Shown: piece by piece, positions 1-5,231 of the stretch | Position numbering within the stretch: position 1 is the first letter of the stretch | Layout: each line of letters begins with the position of its first letter | From: Bacteroidales bacterium | GTDB lineage: Bacteria; Bacteroidota; Bacteroidia; Bacteroidales; VadinHA17 | Direction: 5' to 3' | NCBI GenBank assembly: GCA_020353115.1 | Contig: CP070687.1 | Coordinates: 2,563,294-2,571,441, forward strand | Length of the DNA: 8,148 nucleotides | Translations under genes and position numbers: made by a program | The notes under the pieces: model-generated | Told to the model about the DNA's origin: nothing | What the model saw: the letters and a program-made list of their open reading frames with translations, nothing else | Database searches by the model: none

Positions 1-834
1 CTTCTTTATATTTATGTGATCGAATTTGGTAAACCGATCACTGAATGGTCCAAGAATGGTTTCATGTTCACCAAGGACTAATATACCTCGTTCAGAAAGA
101 TTTTCGTAAAAAAGACTAAAAACCTTGTTTTGAAGGGGAAAATTGAAATAGATAATAACATTCCGGCAAAGTATAAGGTCAAACCTCTCAAGGTAGAATG
201 ATTCAGGATTGACAAGATCGTGCCATATGAATTTCGGTTTCTTTACCAGAAAGTCTGCAACAGTAATGCTATCACGGATCTTATCTATTTTAAAGTATTT
301 TGAGTATGGAACATCACATAGTTCTTTTGTACGGGGATTCTCTCGTACCACCTTATCAAAGTTGTCCAGGTAATTCAGGTTGAACCGGTATCTGTATATT
401 CCCTTTCTGGCTATTCCCAGGGCTTCCGAGTTTATGTCAGATCCAAAGATCTCGGTCTTTTCAAGCAACTTGAGTTCGTTTAATAAAATCATCATGGAAT
501 ATACTTCCTGCCCTGAGGAACAGCCTGCATGCCAGATCCTGATAGTATCGGCCTGTATGAATTTCGGAAGAATAGTGTACCGAAGAGTTTGCCAAACCTG
601 GGGATCCCGGAACAATTCAGTAGTGTTTACCGTTATTTCCCGTACGACGAGTTCCAGAAAATCCCCATCCTTTTTTATGCCATCGATCAGGGCAGGCATG
701 TCCATGTCATTATCAGTCAGTACTTTCAGAAGCCTCCGGTTCAGGGATTTAAAAGAATAATCAGTGAAGTTATACCGGGATGAACTACCCAGTGCTGAAA
801 CGAAATTTGAAATATCCTGATCTGTTAAGGTCAT
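1..834 (-). CDS. cheR: CheR-type protein-glutamate O-methyltransferase, C-terminus cut by window edge
   Basis: AdoMet-dependent methyltransferase of the CheR family, which methylates glutamates on chemoreceptors or receptor-like partners in the cytoplasm. I translated it from the ATG at 834; the frame stays open for 278 codons to base 1 without a stop. Visible blocks: an N-terminal helical region (about 1-65); the CheR motif VNTTELFRDP (69-78); the AdoMet-binding loop AGCSSGQE (103-110), where the more usual sequence is GEE; FGSDIN (130-135), whose D133 should hold the AdoMet ribose; and LCRNVIIYF (222-230). Family members are about 275-290 residues, so probably only a few C-terminal residues are missing. 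There is no strong ribosome binding site, but the start gives the expected N-terminal length and no better in-frame start was seen upstream. The neighbour on the same strand is 209 bases away and functionally unrelated. No receptor, cheB or flagellar gene is visible, so the partner may be a non-flagellar signalling pathway (inference). Confidence 0.93.
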   Translation of the reverse strand, partial: MTLTDQDISNFVSALGSSSRYNFTDYSFKSLNRRLLKVLTDNDMDMPALIDGIKKDGDFLELVVREITVNTTELFRDPQVWQTLRYTILPKFIQADTIRIWHAGCSSGQEVYSMMILLNELKLLEKTEIFGSDINSEALGIARKGIYRYRFNLNYLDNFDKVVRENPRTKELCDVPYSKYFKIDKIRDSITVADFLVKKPKFIWHDLVNPESFYLERFDLILCRNVIIYFNFPLQNKVFSLFYENLSERGILVLGEHETILGPFSDRFTKFDHINIKK

Positions 835-886
835 GAACAGATGCGCGGCACCAATTGAGTGATACGCTATTAAAAATAAATTTATC

Positions 887-894
887 CAAATATA
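887..894 (-). promoter_or_regulatory. candidate Bacteroidota -7 promoter element for cheR
   Basis: On the minus strand this reads TATATTTG, a full match to the Bacteroidota sigma-A -7 consensus TAnnTTTG, lying 52 bases upstream of the cheR start codon. No TTTG or TTG sits at the usual 19-21 base spacing further upstream, so only half of the promoter is supported. If used, it would give cheR its own transcript, separate from the EEP gene upstream. An 8-mer of this kind can occur by chance in AT-rich DNA. Confidence 0.4.
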
Positions 895-910
895 TACACT
901 TCTTCAATAA

Positions 911-930
911 ATATTGGTATGATCCAATGT
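911..930. repeat. small inverted repeat in the region upstream of cheR
   Basis: ATTGG (913-917) and CCAAT (924-928) form a perfect 5-bp dyad around a 6-base loop; one wobble pair and one A-T pair extend it to 911-930. It lies just upstream of the candidate cheR -7 element, about where a -33 element would fall, and about 115 bases past the EEP stop codon. It could be an operator or a weak transcript hairpin, but no T-tract follows it in the minus direction. It may be chance. Confidence 0.25.
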
Positions 931-1043
931 TCGATAAAGATTCAGGTCTTAAATTCCCTGACTAAATTATATCCAGATTAACTTATTGGAAAGTGTATTT
1001 GCGGTCTTTATTGATTACCTTAACCTGACTAATATTAATCAAT

Positions 1044-2117
1044 CTATTCGATTGATGAAGCATTATCAATTATCTCCAGATCCAACAAGACAGGCTGATG
1101 ATCCGAATATTCAAATTGAAGATTTAAGGTTTTGACCCGTAACTTCCGAAGATTAGGAGACAGCAGAAAGAAATCAAGAATAGTCAGGCTTGAAGAATCC
1201 TGATCATAAGGTGTTTTAAGATTTCGGTTCGATGGAATTGATGGATAATATATCCATTTCCAGTCTTCCGGCATAAAATCATTGTCAATCGAATGTAAAA
1301 GAAACCGTTCGTATTTTAATTCTGAAGAGGAAGTTTTCGAAGTAAAATCCGGGGGATTCTGATTCCAGTCGGCTCCGACCAGGATGTAATTTCCCTTTCC
1401 ATACTCCTCCATCATGAAGTCTTTCAAATACTGCATCTCCTGGATTTTAAGACTTCCGTCATCAAAGGCTGAGTTGTGTGAATTAATAACAAGAAATTCT
1501 TTTCCATTGGGAAGCGGATACCGGTTGACCATGAAGCAACGATCAAGCATAAAAAGATTTGTAGGCCATGAATAATCTCCAGGGTAATTGTGCCTGACAC
1601 ATTTACCCGGCAGATACTTTGCCAGAGTTAGTAAACCTGAATTTACCTTCCCTAGGGGGGATAGTGGCGGGACGGGTACAAACTTGACCTTGTAATTCAA
1701 GGCAAAAAAAGCATGGTGATTGGGAAGAGCTCTGTCGAAACTATCTGCTTCATTGATTCTATATGTTCTTTTGGATTTTATGTCGACTTCCTGTAACAAA
1801 ATAAAGTGACAGGAATCATTTTCGGCTAAAAACCGTTTAATATAGCTGAAGTTGCGAAGTGTATTTTCATAAGAAGTCCGGACTTGTGACCCTCCGTCAT
1901 AAAAGAAGTCCATTTCCCTGCCAAGCCCGCAATATCCAATATTCCATAAAAGGCAGGAAATTTTCTCCCCGGTCCTTATGGTATCCGGTTTTGCGGATTC
2001 AGAAATGATCTCCTTGACCGCAGGTTTATAATCTGAAAATGTTGCAAATAATAAAAATAAGATAAACAGAGTGAGAATTGAGATTAAAATCCAGCCTGTA
2101 ATTTTTATAAGTCTCAT
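1044..2117 (-). CDS. membrane-anchored endonuclease/exonuclease/phosphatase (EEP) superfamily protein
   Basis: Metal-dependent phosphoesterase fold shared by DNase I, exonuclease III and inositol phosphatases; the substrate cannot be read from sequence. The 357-residue protein starts with a basic residue pair around a hydrophobic segment at about 8-27. This is most simply an uncleaved anchor that places the catalytic domain outside the cytoplasmic membrane. The EEP motifs occur in order: WNIGY (58-62, metal-site Asn59); LQEVD (108-112, metal ligand Glu110); NSHNSA (212-217, catalytic His214); GADWNQNP (248-255, Asp250 and Asn252); and SDHQP (338-342, Asp339 and His340). The full catalytic set is therefore present. 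A long stretch between the second and third motifs (about 115-210) is the least familiar part. The start is the ATG directly before the basic and hydrophobic segment; no ribosome binding site is evident. A TATATTTA on the minus strand (2145-2152), 27 bases upstream, is one base off the -7 consensus. It is divergent from purQ, with 136 bases between the starts. Tethered nuclease or lipid/phosphate-ester hydrolase are both possible. Confidence 0.88.
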   Translation of the reverse strand: MRLIKITGWILISILTLFILFLLFATFSDYKPAVKEIISESAKPDTIRTGEKISCLLWNIGYCGLGREMDFFYDGGSQVRTSYENTLRNFSYIKRFLAENDSCHFILLQEVDIKSKRTYRINEADSFDRALPNHHAFFALNYKVKFVPVPPLSPLGKVNSGLLTLAKYLPGKCVRHNYPGDYSWPTNLFMLDRCFMVNRYPLPNGKEFLVINSHNSAFDDGSLKIQEMQYLKDFMMEEYGKGNYILVGADWNQNPPDFTSKTSSSELKYERFLLHSIDNDFMPEDWKWIYYPSIPSNRNLKTPYDQDSSSLTILDFFLLSPNLRKLRVKTLNLQFEYSDHQPVLLDLEIIDNASSIE

Positions 2118-2198
2118 CGGGAAAAAAAATTAGAAGATTTTTACTAAATATAGTTATTTCAACTTGCATATCATAAGGTAAAAAGAAACATGAATCTT

Positions 2199-2229
2199 TT
2201 TGGGGTATTGGGAATAATAAATATCTTTG
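2199..2229 (+). promoter_or_regulatory. Bacteroidota-type promoter of purQ
   Basis: TTTG at 2199-2202 is followed by a spacer of exactly 19 bases and then TATCTTTG at 2222-2229. This matches the Bacteroidota housekeeping promoter (TTTG, 19-21 bases, TAnnTTTG) at every fixed position. The -7 element ends 24 bases before the purQ ATG, so the leader would be only about 20 bases, too short for a riboswitch. It is the best-supported promoter in the window and the strongest non-coding clue to the lineage. Confidence 0.75.
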
Positions 2230-2253
2230 AGATCCACCTAATAGCGTTCCTGA

Positions 2254-2967
2254 ATGAAATTTGGAGTAATCATATTCCCTGGTTCAAATTGTGATCATGA
2301 TATGATTTATGTTCTGCGTGAAATCATGGAACAGGAAGTTACGGAGTTGTGGCATAAAGATACGGATTTGCAGGGTGTTGAAGTTGTAGTTTTACCCGGA
2401 GGATTTTCATACGGCGATTATCTCAGGTCCGGAGCTATCGCAAGGTATTCGCCGATTATGGAACGTGTCATTGACTTTGCAGGGAGGGGTGGGTTTGTGT
2501 TTGGTGTTTGCAATGGATTTCAGATCCTGTGTGAAGCAGGTCTTTTGCCGGGGGCATTACTGCATAATGCCAACCAGAAGTTTATCTCGAAGAATATTTA
2601 TATTATTCCGGACAACAATTCATGTGCGATTAATTCAGCCCTTGATAAAGAAAGGCCATTAAAGATACCGATAGCACATGCTGAAGGACGATATTATGCT
2701 CCCAATGCTGATCTGATTGAAATGCGTCAGAATGACCAGATTCTTTTTCGTTATTGTAATGAACAGAGAATAGTTACTGAAGAAGCCAATCCGAATGGAT
2801 CGGTTGAAAACATTGCCGGGGTTTGTAATGCCACAAAGAATGTTTTTGGAATGATGCCACATCCTGAGAGGGCAGCCGATGATGAATTGGGAAATACAGA
2901 TGGAAGGATCATTTTTGAATCCCTGATCCGTATGATAAAAGAAAAGAAGATCAGCGTTTATAACTAG
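2254..2967 (+). CDS. purQ: phosphoribosylformylglycinamidine (FGAM) synthase subunit I, glutaminase subunit PurQ
   Basis: Glutamine amidotransferase subunit of FGAM synthase. It releases ammonia from glutamine for the ATP-dependent conversion of FGAR to FGAM, the fourth step of de novo purine synthesis, in a cytoplasmic complex with PurL and PurS. The 237 residues match the usual size of stand-alone PurQ. The class I glutaminase triad is complete: Cys86 in GVCNGFQIL (84-92), and His203 and Glu205 in MMPHPERA (200-207). Also typical are the N-terminal FPGSNCDHD (8-16), LPGGFSYGDYLRSG (47-60) and HAEGRYY (142-148). The start follows the promoter at 2199-2229 by 24 bases. purL, purS and other pur genes are not adjacent; the next gene downstream encodes an unrelated peptidase, 128 bases away, so purQ is probably expressed alone. 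Stand-alone PurQ implies the small multi-subunit form of the enzyme rather than the large fused PurL, whose own C-terminal domain supplies the glutaminase (inference). Confidence 0.97.
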   Translation: MKFGVIIFPGSNCDHDMIYVLREIMEQEVTELWHKDTDLQGVEVVVLPGGFSYGDYLRSGAIARYSPIMERVIDFAGRGGFVFGVCNGFQILCEAGLLPGALLHNANQKFISKNIYIIPDNNSCAINSALDKERPLKIPIAHAEGRYYAPNADLIEMRQNDQILFRYCNEQRIVTEEANPNGSVENIAGVCNATKNVFGMMPHPERAADDELGNTDGRIIFESLIRMIKEKKISVYN

Positions 2968-3095
2968 CTATAAGACAGCTATTTCGACACAGCTTTATCG
3001 GCAACCGGGGTTTAATATCGACCATCACAAAAAGTTGCATTCCATCCATTCTCTTTCGCTTTTTCCTTACCTTTATTCAGAAATAAGCATTACCG

Positions 3096-5198
3096 ATGAA
3101 AAAACCCGGCTTCCTGTTAAAAATGATAGGTTTTTCTATCATGATCCCCGTGATTTTTCTTTCCTGGAATTTTACTCAATATAAAGAGCGGAACGAGTAT
3201 CCGAATTCAAGAATTGATACTATCAATGTTGTACACTATACCATTAATCTGGAAAGTCTGGATTTTGATTCCCACAGCATAACAGGATTTACCGATATTC
3301 AAATTGTCTTAATGCAGGATTATCTTGATACGATAATACTTGATCTGGCAGAATTAGTGGTTGATTCTGTCTGGATTGATGAAGTACCGATAGTGCCATT
3401 TACCTATAATGGCAGATGGATCAGGATTCCTTTGCCCTATAAATTCGACAGGGGCACTTCTATCCAGGTTACGGTTTTTTACCATGGAATGCCGGTAAAG
3501 GATCCTCGCTGGGGCGGATTTTATTTTTCGGACAAAACAGCATTCAATATGGGTGTAGGCATGCAATCCTTCCCTCATAACTTCGGAAGGGTTTGGTATC
3601 CTTGTGTGGATAATTTCATTGACCGTGCAACATACGATTATTTCATTACGGTTGATAGCGATCTGACTGTTGTTTGTTCAGGGGTTCATGAAGAGACCTT
3701 TATCAATAGCGATGGTACGATAACATACCATTGGAGCATGAAACATGAGATACCAACGTATCTTTCCTCTTTGGCAGTTTCGGAATATGCCGTGATCAGG
3801 GATACACTGTATGGATATTATCAATGGGTGCCTTCATCACTGTATCTTAAGCCAGCCGATAGCCTGAAGGGTGTTAAAACATTCCAAAACCTGCAAAAAT
3901 ACCTTTCCCATTTCGAGAATATGTTTGGCCGGTATGCCTGGGACCGGGTGGGGTTTGTGACAGTCCCTTTCAGAGGAGGAGCAATGGAACATGCAACGAA
4001 TATTTCTATTAATGAGCGATCAGTTGACGGGACCCTGGACTCTGAATTATTATTAATACATGAATTTGCCCATAACTGGTTTGGAAATCTTGTTACATGC
4101 CAGAGAGCTGAAGACATGTGGTTAAACGAAGGTTGGGCGAGTTATTCAGTAGCCCTGTTTCTTGAGAAGGAATATGGAGAGGAACGATTTAAAAATTATG
4201 TAAGGGAAAACCATCGGGATGTGTTGCGTATTACTCATATCCGCGATAACGGTTATTTCCCGGTTTATGGTATTCCTACCAACCTTACGTATGGAAGTAC
4301 AGTATATGATAAGGGAGCTGATATTGCCCATACATTGAGAGGATATTTAGGAGATGAAAAATTCTTTAATTGGCTGAAAGAGTATTTCAGGGTTTTCAGA
4401 TACAATGATATTTCTACTTTGGAATTCAGAGATTTCCTGAGCAAAACAACCGAGACCGATCTCACTGATTTTTTCAATTCATGGGTCTTTTCAGGTGGAT
4501 TTCCTCATTATTCCATTGATTCATTTAAAGTTACTGAAACACCTGCAGGATTTATTATTCTCGTGTATTTTCACCAGCAGTTGAAAGGGACGGATGACTT
4601 TTTCTATTCCAACAAAATCGAAGTTACCTTTATGGATGAACAGTGGCATGCTCATACTGAATTCGCGGAGTTCTCAGGAGAATCATCAGAGCAAACATTT
4701 TTGATCCCTTTCAAACCTGTGACTATTATGATTGATCTGGATGAACAGGTTTCCGATGCTACAACTGATTACCACAGGATCCTTAAGACAAAAGGGGAAT
4801 ATGAATTTGATGCAACCTACTGCAAGGTGAACGTCAGGGAAATCACCGATTCGGCATTTTTCAGGGTAGTTCACAACTGGATTGCTCCTGACGATTTCAG
4901 GATACCACGGGAAGACCTGTCCATTTCAAAGTCAAGATATTGGAAAATTGAAGGGATAATGCCGGATTCTTTTTCAGCAAGTGGTTCATTTTTTTATAAC
5001 AGCGGGAAATCATTACGGAATGGATGGCTTGATCCCGATTTGGCCGGAAAAACAAAGGATACTTTTGTAATGCTTTACCGGAAAGGACCTTCCATGGATT
5101 GGGAAATCTGCAGTTCCATTATTAGGGGGAGTGATGAATCCGGAGTGATTATTGTTGATTGTCTGGTTCCGGGTGAATATGCAGTAGGTTATCGTTGA
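3096..5198 (+). CDS. exported M1 family zinc metallopeptidase (aminopeptidase) with C-terminal extension
   Basis: Gluzincin of the M1 family, which removes N-terminal residues from peptides. The 700-residue protein starts with lysines and a hydrophobic segment (about 6-25) with no lipobox and no clear cleavage site, so it is exported either by signal peptide or as an anchored protein. An N-terminal beta domain (about 40-240) leads into the catalytic domain: GAMEH at 295-299 (family exopeptidase motif GxMEN, with Glu298 kept but the final Asn replaced by His); HEFAH at 322-326 (zinc ligands His322 and His326, catalytic Glu323); third zinc ligand Glu345 in NEGWA; and Tyr404 in VYDKG as the transition-state tyrosine. 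All catalytic residues are present. After about residue 560 a separate domain carries HNWIAPDD (593-600) and RYWK (614-617); it does not look like a type IX secretion signal. No ribosome binding site is evident. TACCTTTA (3068-3075), 20 bases before the ATG, is one base off the -7 consensus. Peptide or envelope-protein turnover is the likely role. Confidence 0.93.
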   Translation: MKKPGFLLKMIGFSIMIPVIFLSWNFTQYKERNEYPNSRIDTINVVHYTINLESLDFDSHSITGFTDIQIVLMQDYLDTIILDLAELVVDSVWIDEVPIVPFTYNGRWIRIPLPYKFDRGTSIQVTVFYHGMPVKDPRWGGFYFSDKTAFNMGVGMQSFPHNFGRVWYPCVDNFIDRATYDYFITVDSDLTVVCSGVHEETFINSDGTITYHWSMKHEIPTYLSSLAVSEYAVIRDTLYGYYQWVPSSLYLKPADSLKGVKTFQNLQKYLSHFENMFGRYAWDRVGFVTVPFRGGAMEHATNISINERSVDGTLDSELLLIHEFAHNWFGNLVTCQRAEDMWLNEGWASYSVALFLEKEYGEERFKNYVRENHRDVLRITHIRDNGYFPVYGIPTNLTYGSTVYDKGADIAHTLRGYLGDEKFFNWLKEYFRVFRYNDISTLEFRDFLSKTTETDLTDFFNSWVFSGGFPHYSIDSFKVTETPAGFIILVYFHQQLKGTDDFFYSNKIEVTFMDEQWHAHTEFAEFSGESSEQTFLIPFKPVTIMIDLDEQVSDATTDYHRILKTKGEYEFDATYCKVNVREITDSAFFRVVHNWIAPDDFRIPREDLSISKSRYWKIEGIMPDSFSASGSFFYNSGKSLRNGWLDPDLAGKTKDTFVMLYRKGPSMDWEICSSIIRGSDESGVIIVDCLVPGEYAVGYR

Positions 5199-5230
5199 AG
5201 CAACAAGTATAATAGGACTACTACTTCAAC
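5194..5230. terminator. candidate bidirectional terminator hairpin between convergent genes
   Basis: GTTGAAG (5194-5200) and CTTCAAC (5224-5230) are perfect 7-base inverted copies flanking a 23-base interior. A smaller AGTA/TACT pair (5206-5209 with 5219-5222) can extend the fold. The left arm contains the M1 stop codon, and the right arm ends one base before the M16 stop codon. A moderately T-rich run follows on the plus strand (TTCAATTTTC); little T-richness follows on the minus strand. Its position between two convergent stop codons suits a shared terminator, but the stem is short and not GC-rich. Confidence 0.4.
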
Positions 5231-5231
5231 T

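Noticed and set aside
380..783. Two overlapping plus-strand open frames (380-760 and 529-783)
   Set aside because: They lie opposite the cheR coding sequence, whose minus-strand translation shows all family motifs; the plus-strand products resemble nothing and have no promoter.
1038..1056. ATCAAT/ATTGAT dyad across the EEP stop codon
   Set aside because: Six AT-rich base pairs with no T-tract in the minus direction; likely chance.
2965..2981. TAGCT/AGCTA hairpin at the end of purQ as a terminator
   Set aside because: Only 5 bp, AT-rich and without a proper T-tract; too weak to annotate.
3354..4874. Several minus-strand open frames of 61-98 codons inside the M1 gene
   Set aside because: Opposite a continuous M1 reading frame with catalytic motifs; compositions look like antisense translation.
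5100..5198. Type IX secretion C-terminal signal on the M1 peptidase
   Set aside because: The end of the protein lacks the typical closing strand pattern with a basic C-terminus seen in those sorting domains.
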